Positions 26,149 through 36,829 of a stretch of DNA of 64,000 nt are shown here, in pieces. Positions within the stretch are counted from its first letter, which is position 1. Every line of letters starts with the position of its first letter. Under the pieces are notes generated by a model. It searched no databases, was not told where the DNA came from, and saw nothing but the letters and a program-made list of their open reading frames with translations. This stretch comes from Flavobacterium weaverense (GTDB lineage Bacteria > Bacteroidota > Bacteroidia > Flavobacteriales > Flavobacteriaceae), in contig NZ_REFH01000010.1 in NCBI RefSeq assembly GCF_003688495.1, positions 310,001 to 374,000 of the forward strand, given 5' to 3'. Position numbers and translations under genes: made by a program.

Positions 26149-27525
26149 ATGAGAAGTAGTATTTCTAAATTTTTACTAATAGCGTGTCTATTTGTAGGAT
26201 GGGCTAATATGTCTGCCCAAATGATTAAAACCCCAACACCGAAACGTGCTAAAGGACAAACAGATGTTTTGCGTTTAGCAATTGATCCAATACCTACAGT
26301 TCGCGTAGCATTTATTGGTTTGGGTATGCGTGGTCCAGGTGCTGTTGAGCGCATGACACATATTCCAGGTGTCGAAATTGTAGCACTTTGTGATTTATTA
26401 GAAGACAGAGCAAAATCAGCTAATAAAATTTTAGAAAAGGCTGGTTTACCTAAAGCTCAAGAGTTTTTTGGTGAAGAAGGATGGCGTCAAGTTACTAAGC
26501 TGCCTAATGTGGATCTTATATATATTGCAACAGATTGGAAACACCATGCAGAAATGGGAGTTCAAGCAATGAAAGATGGTAAAAACGTAGCCATCGAGGT
26601 TCCTGGAGCGATGACAATGAAGGAGATTTGGGATTTGGTAAACACTTCTGAAAAAACTCGTAAGCACTGTATGATGTTAGAAAACTGTGTGTACGATTTC
26701 TTCGAATTAACTACATTAAATATGGCTCAACAAGGTTTGTTTGGAGAAATTCTTCATGCTGAAGGAGCTTATATTCACGGTTTGCAACCATTTTGGGGAG
26801 CATACCAAGGGAATTGGAGAATGGATTACAACAAGAAACATCGTGGAGATGTTTACGCGACACACGGAATGGGACCTGCTTGTCAAGCATTAAACATTCA
26901 CCGTGGTGACAAAATGAACTACTTGGTTTCTATGGATACTAAGGCAGTTGGAAATCCGGCGTACATTAAAGAAAAAACGGGTGAAGATGTGAAAGACTTT
27001 AGAAATGGTGATCACACTATGACAATGATTCGTACCGAAAAAGGAAAAACTATTCAAATCCAACATGATGTAACTTCACCTCGTCCTTATAGCCGCATGT
27101 ATCAATTGAGTGGAACTAAAGGTTTTGCTAATAAATACCCAACAGAAGGTTATGCATTAGATTCAAAAGCTATCGGAAACGATGTAGCGCCGAATCACGA
27201 AAATTTAAATGCGCATAGTTTTGTTCCGGCAGAGGTAAAAAAAGCATTGATGGAAAAATACAAGCATCCTATCGTTAAAGGTATTGAAGAAAAAGCGAAA
27301 AAAGTAGGTGGACACGGTGGTATGGATTTTATCATGGATTACCGTTTAATTTATTGTTTACAAAATGGATTGCCATTAGATATGGATGTTTACGATCTAG
27401 CAGAATGGTCTTGTCTAGCACCATTAACTGAGAAATCTCTTGATAATAATTCTGCACCAGTTGAAATCCCAGATTTCACACGTGGTGGTTGGAATAAATT
27501 GAAAAGTCTAGAATTTGCTCAATAA
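26149..27525 (+). CDS. GH109-type (Gfo/Idh/MocA fold) glycosidase, probable alpha-N-acetylgalactosaminidase
   Basis: A 458-residue exported protein (signal ISKFLLIACLFVGWANMSAQ). After the signal it has a Rossmann NAD-binding segment, VRVAFIGLGMRGPGAVERM (about residues 51-69), then ALCDLLEDRA, the conserved EVPGAMTMKEIWDLV, and the long ENCVYDFFELTTLNMAQQG. These match GH109 family enzymes, which remove alpha-GalNAc by an NAD-dependent mechanism. Substrate (mucin-type O-glycans or others) is inferred. It sits last in the SusCD cluster and is followed by a strong terminator. Confidence 0.82.
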   Translation: MRSSISKFLLIACLFVGWANMSAQMIKTPTPKRAKGQTDVLRLAIDPIPTVRVAFIGLGMRGPGAVERMTHIPGVEIVALCDLLEDRAKSANKILEKAGLPKAQEFFGEEGWRQVTKLPNVDLIYIATDWKHHAEMGVQAMKDGKNVAIEVPGAMTMKEIWDLVNTSEKTRKHCMMLENCVYDFFELTTLNMAQQGLFGEILHAEGAYIHGLQPFWGAYQGNWRMDYNKKHRGDVYATHGMGPACQALNIHRGDKMNYLVSMDTKAVGNPAYIKEKTGEDVKDFRNGDHTMTMIRTEKGKTIQIQHDVTSPRPYSRMYQLSGTKGFANKYPTEGYALDSKAIGNDVAPNHENLNAHSFVPAEVKKALMEKYKHPIVKGIEEKAKKVGGHGGMDFIMDYRLIYCLQNGLPLDMDVYDLAEWSCLAPLTEKSLDNNSAPVEIPDFTRGGWNKLKSLEFAQ

Positions 27526-27550
27526 TATTGTGAATGAATATTTAAAAAAA

Positions 27551-27574
27551 ACCTGCTTTTTAGCAGGTTTTTTC
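27551..27574 (+). terminator. Intrinsic terminator after the GH109-type gene
   Basis: The stem ACCTGCT/AGCAGGT (27551-27568) is followed by TTTTT. The A tract before it could also serve the other strand. Confidence 0.85.
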
Positions 27575-27776
27575 GTATTTATTAATGGAATTGATTATTA
27601 TTCTATTCATTTGACTATAAAAATACGACTACGAAATAATTGTTAATGAAATTAACATATTAAGAATAAAAGTGTGAAAGAAATCATAAAATTAATTAAG
27701 ACTAATACTCTATATTTGGCAAATCTATCTTTTTCCAAATAAGGGAATTAGGTTAATATATATTAGTCTTAAAAAT

Positions 27777-30700
27777 ATGATTATGAAAAAACTTTACTCA
27801 ATTGTATTTTTATTTGTTTTACTATTGTCAATTAACCCGTTAAGTGCAAAAGTTTCAAATGTTAGTTATATAGATCCTGGAAAAGATTTAGACAGCCTTG
27901 CAGTTGTATTAGCACCGCCTTCAGCGACTATTGAAGCTAACGCAACATCAGTTTGTCAAAATGCAACAAGTACAACAGTTACTTTGACTGGTAATGGAGG
28001 AACTGCTCCTTACACGTTTACATATACTATTAATGGTGTTTTGCAAACAGCAGTAACAACAGGTACTAATGGTTCAATAATTATACCTGTTACAACGACT
28101 AGTGCTGGAACGTTTAATTATGTTTTGGAAAGTGTAACAGACTCTTCAGCTATACCCCAAATTATTACTGGTTTAGGACAGACATCTAGAATCATTGTTA
28201 ACCCTCAAGCTAATGCTAATATGAGTGGAACGGGATCAGGCTCAAGTTTTGGTGGAACGGCAGTTTTTAGACAATGTAATAATTTCGCATCTATATTTAC
28301 CTTTACAAATACATCATTAACCTCGCCTTCAAATACAAACTACACAATAAGTTGGGGCGATGGCTCTCCTGATTTTAATGGGACAACATGGTCAATTATG
28401 ACGCACACATATTCGGTGGGTTTATGGAATATGGTCTACACTGTAAAAAGTAGCAACGGATGTGATGTTGTTAAAAATTACATAGTTTTTGTTGGTTCAA
28501 ATCCAGCAGTGTCATTAGGAAATCCAGGAAATACAGATATATGTAATGCAGAGTCATTAACTTTTCCAATAACTGGAACTGATAATAATCCACCTGGAAC
28601 AATATATACAGTTACATTTAATGACGGTTCAGCACCTAGAATTTTTAATCATCCACCACCACCAAATGTTACCCATACATTTGTGAAATCATCTTGTGGT
28701 ACGACAAGTTCTGATGGGAGTAATTCATATCCAAATTCATTCTCTGCAAATATTGTGGCAACAAATCCGTGTAGTACATCTTCTGTAGGAGTTGTTCCTA
28801 TTTACGTTTCTGAAAATCCAAAAGCTGATTTTAGTGGAACACTTACAGGGTGTATTAATAAACAAATTTGTTTTACAAATACATCATTAGGTAATCAGGT
28901 TATTAGTAATACCTGCTCAAGTGCAATGATCGTGTGGTCTATATTTCCTTCAAATGGTTATACATTAATTGGAGGTAGCTCGCTAGGTAATGATTTTTCA
29001 TCAGCAGATTCAAGTTTGTGGTTGTCAGGTTCAAATAACTTATGTGTAAATTTTACTTTACCTGGAACATATACTATAACTATCAAAACCGGAAATAGAT
29101 GTGGATTTGATATCAAAACCAAAACAATCTGCATCGAACCTCCTTTGGCACCCAATTTCAAATTAAATACAGCTTCGGGTTGTATTGCAAACGGTAGTGG
29201 TAGTGCACTCTCTGTTGTGGCTACTAATACTACTCCTTTAATTGTTAGTAGTTGTACTCCTCCCACCTATGTTTGGAGCGTAACTTATGCATCTGCTTAT
29301 TGTGGAACAAGTATAGCTCCAATAGCGAATCAAACTACCACAGATGCTTCTTATAATTTTACCGAGCCAGGAACTTATACTATAAAACTAACTGCTACGA
29401 ATTCCTGTGGGGATTTTGTTACTACAAAAACGGTTACGGTAAAAAAGCCTCCAATAATTTCTGCAATAAATGGAATACTTTCAAATTATTGCGGTACTGC
29501 AACAATTAACCCTACTGCAATAATTAATTCTTGCACTCCATTAACAGGAACACTTACCTATGATTGGAGTTTTTCTGGAGGATTACCTGCCTCTTCAACT
29601 GATGAAAATCCTACTGCAATTAGTTATGCTATTTCTGGTACGCATACAGTTGCTTTAATTGTTAAAAACGAATGTGGATATTCAGTTAATTTCACAAAAG
29701 ACTTTACAATCAGCGATGTTCCTACTTTAACTATAGCTCCTTTAGTTCAAAATATTTGCTCAGGAACAGCTAGTTCGGCAATTAACTTAACCTCTAGTTT
29801 GACTGGAACCACTTACAGTTGGACCGGAACAGCAACATCAGGAATAACTGGTTTTGTTCCTTCGGGTATAACAAATACAATTCCATCACAAACTATAGTA
29901 AATACTCGTGCAACAGCCGGAACGGTAACTTATGTTATTACACCAACATTAAATGGATGTGCTGGAACAGCAGTAAACTATGTTATTACAATAAATCCAG
30001 GACCTAGTATAGTAACACAACCTACTTCAAGCACATTATGTATTGGCGGAACTCCAGCAATTCTTAGCATAGCTTTAAATAATTCTTCTGGGGCGCCAAC
30101 GTATCAGTGGTATTCTAATACTTTAAATAACACAACAACTGGAACTGCAATATCTGGGGAGACAAACCCTGCTTATTCACCTCTTGCTTCTGCAATTGGT
30201 AAGACTTATTATTACTGCATTATTACTTTGACTTCTGGTGGTTGTTCTAGTTTAACATCGGCTACTGCTTCGCTTACTGTAGTAAATTCGGCAAATATAA
30301 TCACTCAGCCTTTAGTAAGTCAAAATCTATGTGTTGGAGCTACTATAAATAATCCATTAGCAGTATCTTATTCAGGGGGGACAGGAACACCGTCATATCA
30401 ATGGTTTATAAATACAACTAATTCAAATACTGGTGGAACTTCAATTTCGGGGGCGACAAATTCGACTTATACTCCCCCAATTTTTACCTTGGCAAGTTCG
30501 TATTTTTATTATGTTACAATAACTTTTAGTGGAACAAGTTGTGGAAACATTACTAGTTCAGTTGCTGAAATAATTATAGATAATGATCCAACAATTACAA
30601 CACAACCTTTAAACTCCCAAACCGTTTGTAAAAATGCAACAGCTACTGATTTATCCGTTACAATGTCTGGAGGAAGTGGAACATATTCCTATCAATGGTA

Positions 30701-33668
30701 TAGTAATTTGACAAATAATGCAACGGGAGGAACTATAATAATCGGTGCTATAAGTAGTATTTATTCCCCGCTAACGACAACTGTAGGAACAAAATATTAT
30801 TATGTAATTACTCAAAATGGATTTGCAGGATGCGCAGTTACTAGTGCAACTGCTTTAGTTACAACTGCAGCGGCACCAATTTTCACAGCGCAACCTGTGT
30901 CGAGTACAATCTGTTTGGGACAATCAACTCAACCATTAAGTGTTGCTTATACTAATGGTACGGGAACTGCTCAATATCAATGGTACATTAATACTTCAAA
31001 TTCTAATGTTGGAGGAACTTCAATAGCTTCTGCTAATGGGGCTACATTTCAACCTTTAACTGCTGTCATTGGAACAAACTATTATTATTGTATCGTGACT
31101 TTTCCTTCGTTAGTGGCGGGATGCGGAGTTATAACTTCTAATGTTGCTCAAATAATAGTAAGTCCAAAAGCTTCCATTACATCTGAAATTGCAACAATAT
31201 GTAGTGGTGCTACATTTACAATAGTACCTACTAATACTTCTGGAAATATTGTGCCAACTGGAACTACTTATACTTGGTCAAACCCCACAATTATTCCAAG
31301 CGGATCTGTTACTGGTGTATCCGCAGCCACAGCAGCACAAAATGTTATCAGTCAGACTTTAACAAACAGTACAACTTCAGTGGCAACGGTAGTTTATACC
31401 GTTATGCCTACCACAGGTTCATGTGTAGGAACCGCATTTACAATTATGGTTACAGTAAACCCGGCAACAAATCCTAATGCTGTAAAAACAGATAGCACTT
31501 GTTTTGGGGTAAATAATGGTTCTATAACTACTAGCAGCACTGGTGGAATTACTTTTTCTACAGGAGCTCCTTATTTGTTTTCGTGGTCGGGGCCAAATAG
31601 TTTTACGTCAACAGATCCTTCGATAAGCGCTCTTGCTCCTGGACTTTATACACTTTCAATCAATGATGCTGGGGGATGTCCTGTTGTAAACGTTTACACT
31701 ATAAATGGACCAGCACCTATTACAATAACAACTGACACTACAGCAAATATTTCTTGTTTTGGAAGTGCAAACGGAGCAATTGCAATAACTGCCCAAGGTG
31801 GAGTAGGGAACTACAGCTATACATGGACAAAAGATGGAAATCCTTATGCTGGTGCAGATGACATTTCAAATCTTAGTGCAGGAAATTATGTAGTAACCGT
31901 TTCCGATGCCAACAGCTGCACTCCAGTAACCGCTAGTTTTTCAATAACTGAACCTCCTATTTTAGTAGTTTCGTTAGTGAGTAAAAATAATATAGAGTGC
32001 TATGGTGCATCAAGTGGATCCATCGATATTGATGCTACAGGAGGGACTTTTGCTATTGATTATAAGTATTTGTGGTCTGGGCCAAATGGTTTTGCAAGTA
32101 CAAATCAAAATTTGACTAATCTCAAATCAGGTACTTATAATTTAACCGTAACAGATGATTTAGGATGTAACAAAAATTTATCAGTTAATCTAACCCAGTC
32201 AACAGAAATATTGATTAATGCGGTTACCACAGCAATAGTATGTTACGGAGATGATGATGCAACAATAGCGGTTACTATTTCTGGTGGAAATGCGCCTTAC
32301 CAAGTTCAATGGGCTAATTTAGCAGTTGGTTTGAATCAAAATAATTTAGCTCCTGGCGATTACACCATTACTGTGACTGATGATTCTGGATGTACAAAAT
32401 CTAAGATAATTAATATACCAAGCCCTCCTATTTTTACCGTAAACCCACTTGTCACCCAAATTTCTTGCTTTGGAGCAAATGATGGAAGTATAAAGTTAAA
32501 TTTAGCAGGAGGAAAACCCACTTTAAAATTAGTGTGGAGTGATGGTAGTTTATCAGGCACTACTCGAAATAATCTTAAAGCTGGAACTTATACGGCTACG
32601 ATAATTGATGGAACTCCTTGCGAAATAGTAAGAACCTTTATCATAATTGAACCGCAAAAATTAGTTTTAGATGCAAACTTAACTAACGCCCTAGATTGTA
32701 ATGATGCTAATAGTGGAGCAATCAACTTGCTAGTTTCTGGGGGAACTCCTCCTTTCACATACTCCTGGTCAAATGGCTCAATCACTGAGGATTTAAATAC
32801 TATTCCAGCTGGTAATTATTTAGTAACTGTAAAAGATGCTAGAAATTGCACGGCTTCTGCAAGCTACGTTATATTGCGACCAGCTCCAATCGTTGTGAAA
32901 GTTGAAACTGTAACTAATTTTGATTGTGTAACTAAAGTAGTTAACCAATCATTTATCGCCAAAACTACTGGTGGAATTCCTCCTTATCAATTTGTATGGT
33001 CAAGCGGAACTGTTAGTGGACCAAATAATGAAAACATGGAAACCTCTCAAAATGGATTAATTGTTCTGAATGCTATAGATTCTAGGGGATGTAGCGCTAC
33101 GTATACTTTTAACGTTGCGATTCCTGAGTTGGGAACGCCATCGTTTAATTCAAATTCAATTGCTTACAAAACATATGGATTTTATTCAATCGAAGATCCC
33201 ATTCAGTTTTTTAATACTGCAACTGGAGATTATACTAATGTTTCTTGGGATTTTGGAGATGGTACTTTTTCGAATGAAGAAAATCCAATTCATAGCTATA
33301 AAAAAGAAGCCTCTTATGTCGTGCGTCAAACTGTAACTTACCCTTTTGGATGCGTATACAATAGTAATGTCACTTTAATAATAGATAAAGGCTACAAATT
33401 AATTCCTCCAACAGCTTTTACGCCTAATGATGATGGTTTTAACGATTACTATGCTCCTGAATTTTTGGGACTAAACGAAATCCAATTTGCTGTTTATGAT
33501 ACATGGGGAGCACTAATTTATTCAGAATTAGGGGATAATATTAGAGGATGGGATGGTAAAATAAACAATAAAGAAGCTGAGAATGGTAATTATTACTATA
33601 AAATAAGTGGTAAAACATTTTATGGAAAAATGATAAAGGATCAAGGTGCATTTGTACTCATAAAATAA
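27777..33668 (+). CDS. SprB-repeat and PKD-domain cell-surface protein with T9SS type B sorting domain
   Basis: A 1963-residue surface protein. It may start at 27777 (MIMKK) or at 27783; both give the signal KKLYSIVFLFVLLLSINPLS. The body is rich in Thr/Ser/Gly/Asn. PKD-like segments read YTISWGDGSPDFNG and YTNVSWDFGDGTFSNEENPI. Repeats of about 90 residues contain TYQWYSN...AIG-TYYYCI, and SprB-type repeats read ISCFGSANGAIAITAQGGVG. The C-terminus (about 1880-1963) is the gliding-type CHU_C sorting domain with PPTAFTPNDDGFNDYYAPEF and DTWGALIYSE. It is a T9SS substrate, likely an adhesin; gliding is only an inference. The next gene is its PorP/SprF partner. Confidence 0.9.
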   Translation: MIMKKLYSIVFLFVLLLSINPLSAKVSNVSYIDPGKDLDSLAVVLAPPSATIEANATSVCQNATSTTVTLTGNGGTAPYTFTYTINGVLQTAVTTGTNGSIIIPVTTTSAGTFNYVLESVTDSSAIPQIITGLGQTSRIIVNPQANANMSGTGSGSSFGGTAVFRQCNNFASIFTFTNTSLTSPSNTNYTISWGDGSPDFNGTTWSIMTHTYSVGLWNMVYTVKSSNGCDVVKNYIVFVGSNPAVSLGNPGNTDICNAESLTFPITGTDNNPPGTIYTVTFNDGSAPRIFNHPPPPNVTHTFVKSSCGTTSSDGSNSYPNSFSANIVATNPCSTSSVGVVPIYVSENPKADFSGTLTGCINKQICFTNTSLGNQVISNTCSSAMIVWSIFPSNGYTLIGGSSLGNDFSSADSSLWLSGSNNLCVNFTLPGTYTITIKTGNRCGFDIKTKTICIEPPLAPNFKLNTASGCIANGSGSALSVVATNTTPLIVSSCTPPTYVWSVTYASAYCGTSIAPIANQTTTDASYNFTEPGTYTIKLTATNSCGDFVTTKTVTVKKPPIISAINGILSNYCGTATINPTAIINSCTPLTGTLTYDWSFSGGLPASSTDENPTAISYAISGTHTVALIVKNECGYSVNFTKDFTISDVPTLTIAPLVQNICSGTASSAINLTSSLTGTTYSWTGTATSGITGFVPSGITNTIPSQTIVNTRATAGTVTYVITPTLNGCAGTAVNYVITINPGPSIVTQPTSSTLCIGGTPAILSIALNNSSGAPTYQWYSNTLNNTTTGTAISGETNPAYSPLASAIGKTYYYCIITLTSGGCSSLTSATASLTVVNSANIITQPLVSQNLCVGATINNPLAVSYSGGTGTPSYQWFINTTNSNTGGTSISGATNSTYTPPIFTLASSYFYYVTITFSGTSCGNITSSVAEIIIDNDPTITTQPLNSQTVCKNATATDLSVTMSGGSGTYSYQWYSNLTNNATGGTIIIGAISSIYSPLTTTVGTKYYYVITQNGFAGCAVTSATALVTTAAAPIFTAQPVSSTICLGQSTQPLSVAYTNGTGTAQYQWYINTSNSNVGGTSIASANGATFQPLTAVIGTNYYYCIVTFPSLVAGCGVITSNVAQIIVSPKASITSEIATICSGATFTIVPTNTSGNIVPTGTTYTWSNPTIIPSGSVTGVSAATAAQNVISQTLTNSTTSVATVVYTVMPTTGSCVGTAFTIMVTVNPATNPNAVKTDSTCFGVNNGSITTSSTGGITFSTGAPYLFSWSGPNSFTSTDPSISALAPGLYTLSINDAGGCPVVNVYTINGPAPITITTDTTANISCFGSANGAIAITAQGGVGNYSYTWTKDGNPYAGADDISNLSAGNYVVTVSDANSCTPVTASFSITEPPILVVSLVSKNNIECYGASSGSIDIDATGGTFAIDYKYLWSGPNGFASTNQNLTNLKSGTYNLTVTDDLGCNKNLSVNLTQSTEILINAVTTAIVCYGDDDATIAVTISGGNAPYQVQWANLAVGLNQNNLAPGDYTITVTDDSGCTKSKIINIPSPPIFTVNPLVTQISCFGANDGSIKLNLAGGKPTLKLVWSDGSLSGTTRNNLKAGTYTATIIDGTPCEIVRTFIIIEPQKLVLDANLTNALDCNDANSGAINLLVSGGTPPFTYSWSNGSITEDLNTIPAGNYLVTVKDARNCTASASYVILRPAPIVVKVETVTNFDCVTKVVNQSFIAKTTGGIPPYQFVWSSGTVSGPNNENMETSQNGLIVLNAIDSRGCSATYTFNVAIPELGTPSFNSNSIAYKTYGFYSIEDPIQFFNTATGDYTNVSWDFGDGTFSNEENPIHSYKKEASYVVRQTVTYPFGCVYNSNVTLIIDKGYKLIPPTAFTPNDDGFNDYYAPEFLGLNEIQFAVYDTWGALIYSELGDNIRGWDGKINNKEAENGNYYYKISGKTFYGKMIKDQGAFVLIK

Positions 33669-33675
33669 AATAGAA

Positions 33676-34680
33676 ATGAAATTTAAAATACTATTAGCGA
33701 TATTTTCTTGCCTCTTTTTCTCAGAAGTAAAAGCGCAGGACCCCATCTTTACGCAATACTTTTTAATCCCAGAAACACTTAACCCCGGTTTTTCTGGATT
33801 TTTAGAAACTACATATGCAGGTGTAATACACAGATCACAATGGCCAGATTTAGAGTTGAAAATTAATACTGATTACGCTTTCATTAATACATGGAGCGAA
33901 AAGGCTAATAGTGGTGTGGGTTTTAGTATTCTAAATCACAGGGAGAATAACACAAAATATAGCTTTACTCAGTTCAATGTTAATTATGCTTATCGAGTTA
34001 CACTAAATGAAAATTGGTTTTTTAGACCTGCAATCGAGATCGGATTTGGTACAAAATCTTTCGGTTTTAGTAATTTATTATTAGGGGACCAGATTAATAT
34101 TGGATCAGGGATTATAAATCCTACCACCATTGATCCAACGTTGATAAATGATAGATTCAATTTTTTTGACTTTACAGCTGGAATGGTTGTGAACAATGAA
34201 AACTCTTGGTTTGGACTTTCATTAAAACATCTTAATAAACCTAACATCTCGTTTGTAGCCGATAAAAATATCCCGCTAAATATGTTTTTGTCTGCAAGCG
34301 CAGGATATCAATTTCTAGTCGTTGATTATTTAGATGTAGCGTTTTTTCCATACGAAACGAAATTCCTCCTTACTGCAAATTATATGAATCAGGGAGAGTA
34401 TAATCGCTTAGACCTTGGATCCTCAATAATGTTTAGAAATGTATTTTTTGGTTTATCAGCGGCAACAAATCCAGGGACAAAAGCGAAAGATAGTCATCTT
34501 GTAACTTCATTGAATGTTTTTGCAGGACTACAATACGAACATTTAAAATTTGGTTTGTCTCACGACTTTAGTACGTCAAAAATTGGAAAGACAGGTGGGA
34601 TCTACGAATTGTCTTTGACTTATCAATTTGATCTGAATGTTAAGTGTTTTGGTTGCCCAAATTATGTAACGGAATACTAA
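33676..34680 (+). CDS. PorP/SprF-family type IX secretion membrane protein
   Basis: A 334-residue outer-membrane beta-barrel protein with signal KFKILLAIFSCLFFSEVKAQ. The mature start, DPIFTQYFLIPETLNPGFSG, is the PorP/SprF family motif. Such proteins interact with a partner secreted protein having a type B sorting domain. It lies seven bases after that partner, so the pair is one unit. The length is normal. It is the last core gene before the tRNA-Met island begins. Confidence 0.93.
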   Translation: MKFKILLAIFSCLFFSEVKAQDPIFTQYFLIPETLNPGFSGFLETTYAGVIHRSQWPDLELKINTDYAFINTWSEKANSGVGFSILNHRENNTKYSFTQFNVNYAYRVTLNENWFFRPAIEIGFGTKSFGFSNLLLGDQINIGSGIINPTTIDPTLINDRFNFFDFTAGMVVNNENSWFGLSLKHLNKPNISFVADKNIPLNMFLSASAGYQFLVVDYLDVAFFPYETKFLLTANYMNQGEYNRLDLGSSIMFRNVFFGLSAATNPGTKAKDSHLVTSLNVFAGLQYEHLKFGLSHDFSTSKIGKTGGIYELSLTYQFDLNVKCFGCPNYVTEY

Positions 34681-34743
34681 CTAATTATGTCTAAGATGTT
34701 ATAATTTTCTAGAAGTGCTTTTGACGTTTTTTTACTAAATAAA

Positions 34744-34827
34744 AAACCATTAAACAGTTGATGTTTAAGGGTTTATGCGTAGCGAAGACGGGAGTTGAAC
34801 CCGTGACATCAGGGTTATTAATCCCAG
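34744..34827. repeat. att copy 1: terminator hairpin plus tRNA-Met 3' fragment (minus strand)
   Basis: The hairpin (TTAAACA-rich, 34744-34774) and the tRNA-Met 3' end (from TAGCGAAGACGGGAGTTGAA at 34780) repeat the sequence at 62965-63044. The tRNA part has a C-to-A change in GTGACATCAG and ends in a shifted loop (TTATTAATCCC). This is the left boundary of the island. Confidence 0.85.
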
Positions 34828-34911
34828 ATTTATCTTACTAAAATACGTAAGCACCTGTAAATCAATATTTATATTTTCAATAATCTTGTTTTAAACTTGT
34901 TTTTTATTGTT

Positions 34912-34934
34912 TTCGTCACTCCTTTTCGTCACTC
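34912..34934. repeat. Paired 10-bp direct repeat, left end of unit A
   Basis: TTCGTCACTC at 34912-34921 and again at 34925-34934, a 13-base period. The same pair with C for G is at 37838, 62899 and (partly) 37620. Confidence 0.7.
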
Positions 34935-35003
34935 ATTCTTTTTTGTTGATATATTACATTACAAAGAAAGTTAAAGTCAGTTTTATTGCGTTAGTGAACA
35001 AAG

Positions 35004-36542
35004 TTAGTTATCAAAAATTGAAATGTAATTTTCTTCAATTTCCTTTATCTCAATTTCAGATAGGACACTGAACTCTTTTTCTAAAGCTCTTTTTGAAAGT
35101 TTTCCATTATTTTGTTCTAAAAAGCGAATGAGCAAGGCAACTGTTTTGTCGGGCATCTGAAAAATATCATCCAAATATTTTTTCATAGCATCGTATTTTT
35201 GTAAATAGTTTACCTCAGTAGGGATTACATTTACAATAGTATCATTGACACAATCAAATAAGAATTCTGCTTGTTTAGTTGCGTCAAAATAGCGGTAATA
35301 ATCAATCGTTTCATTCAAAACTTCTACATTATTCGACTTTGTAGTTTTCCATTCTATAAAGTCTAATAATGGATGTGAAAAGGATTCTAATACTATTCTA
35401 TAATAGTCAATATGATTTAAAATAGAAGCCGAAACAGGGAAGATTATTCCTTGTTGTGCAAATTGCATTTTGGTTAAAATATGATGTATTAAATAACGGT
35501 GTATTCTGCCGTTACCATCCACATATGGATGTATAAAAACAAATCCAAAAGCTATTTTTGCAGCAGCTAAAACGGCATTGAATCCTGTTTCTTCAACAAT
35601 TTTGTAAGTTGCAAGTATTCCGTCTATTAATTTTTCTAGATCTTCCCATTTTGCTGAAATATGATCTGGTATAGGTTCTCCGCTGGTTCTGTCATGTTCT
35701 CCTACAAAGCCACCTTCATCTCTAAAACCCATTTTTAGGAAACGGCTATTTTCTATTACTATTTGCTGTAGTCGCAATAGTTCTTCTTTGTCTAGGGGTT
35801 TTGAACCTGCTTGACCTATAGCTTTTCCCCATCTAGTTGCTCTAGTATTGGTAGGAACTTCTCCCTCTATGGTAAAGGATGCTTTGGAATCTTTTAATAA
35901 TAAAGATGCTGATGCGCGTTGTAATACGTCTTTTCGAATAGCATTTAAAAATATATTGTTTTTACCTGAAAGATTTTCAACTATATAATTGTTTAACTTA
36001 GGGGTTTTGAATATTAACGGACAAAAATCAACCGTGCCAGGCAAATTGTTTTTTATACGATGTCTGCTGGAATTTACACTTATGGATAAAGCAAATTGTA
36101 GATCTTCATCAACTAAAGTAACAAAATTGCCTTTATTCAAATCTTGAATATCCAAAGTCTGACCAGTAAGCCATTCATATAAAAACCATATTTTACGGCT
36201 GTATTGTCCTAATGGTTCTAATTGTACTAATGAAGTTATTGCTTCTTTTGATAGTTTTTCAAATAGTTTTTTAAAGAATAATAAATTTATTCCTTCGTAT
36301 TTTAAAGCAAATACTAACTGTTTATAGAGTGTATCTTCCGGTTCATGACGTGAGGTAAGTACTTGCCAATGATCAGTTTCATATTGACGTTTTTTAGTAC
36401 TTATTAATGATAAACGAGCAGGTAATGGTATAGGCAAACCAAATGCTTCCATCAAAGCACCATAACCCACTAAAGTTCCTTCTTCGGGTGTTTTGTAGCC
36501 GTGAAAAACACTTATCTTAAGTGAAAAATGATTAATATCCAT
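35004..36542 (-). CDS. Fic family protein (AMPylation/filamentation domain), copy 1
   Basis: A 512-residue Fic protein, starting at MDINHFSL because the second copy begins at the matching point; a longer frame to 36569 is possible. The Fic motif HPYVDGNGRIHRYLIHHI starts near residue 338 and fits HxFx(D/E)GNGRxxR. The sequence SFTIEGE near residue 221 matches the (S/T)xxxE(G/N) autoinhibitory motif, so this is a class II Fic in which an N-terminal helix blocks the active site. The C-terminal region is helical and similar in copy 2. The family transfers AMP or related groups to target proteins. It has no antitoxin gene next to it. Confidence 0.87.
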   Translation of the reverse strand: MDINHFSLKISVFHGYKTPEEGTLVGYGALMEAFGLPIPLPARLSLISTKKRQYETDHWQVLTSRHEPEDTLYKQLVFALKYEGINLLFFKKLFEKLSKEAITSLVQLEPLGQYSRKIWFLYEWLTGQTLDIQDLNKGNFVTLVDEDLQFALSISVNSSRHRIKNNLPGTVDFCPLIFKTPKLNNYIVENLSGKNNIFLNAIRKDVLQRASASLLLKDSKASFTIEGEVPTNTRATRWGKAIGQAGSKPLDKEELLRLQQIVIENSRFLKMGFRDEGGFVGEHDRTSGEPIPDHISAKWEDLEKLIDGILATYKIVEETGFNAVLAAAKIAFGFVFIHPYVDGNGRIHRYLIHHILTKMQFAQQGIIFPVSASILNHIDYYRIVLESFSHPLLDFIEWKTTKSNNVEVLNETIDYYRYFDATKQAEFLFDCVNDTIVNVIPTEVNYLQKYDAMKKYLDDIFQMPDKTVALLIRFLEQNNGKLSKRALEKEFSVLSEIEIKEIEENYISIFDN

Positions 36543-36620
36543 GTGTATTTGTGAAAAATGATTACTCAAAAGTAAGTGAAATATACTTATACTTGGTGAA
36601 AATCACTTATTTTTTCTCAA
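36500..36620. promoter_or_regulatory. Iterated AAGTG/CACTT motifs at the 5' end of Fic copy 1
   Basis: Motifs such as CACTTATCTTAAGTG (36508-36525), AAGTGAAATATACTTAT and GTGAAAATCACTTAT recur about every 20-30 bases over the gene start and upstream. Copy 2 has the same motif set at 39440-39565. They look like binding sites for a regulator. Confidence 0.5.
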
Positions 36621-36829
36621 ATTAAAGACAATACACATATTTTTAGAGTTTTAATTCTATTAAATGAGAATAATTGGAGTCAATCTCATTTATATTCTTG
36701 TGATAATAAAATATATTAAACTTTTTTGCCGACACCAAGACAGGCAAAAATACATATTAATAATTAAACTCAGTATATATAATTACCCTACAACGACTCA
36801 AGAGGAAAGGCTACCAATCATTGAAGGAT

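Noticed and set aside
34780..34827. A second functional tRNA-Met at the left end of the island
   Set aside because: Only the 3' half of the tRNA is present, with changes in the anticodon stem side, so it cannot fold as a full tRNA.
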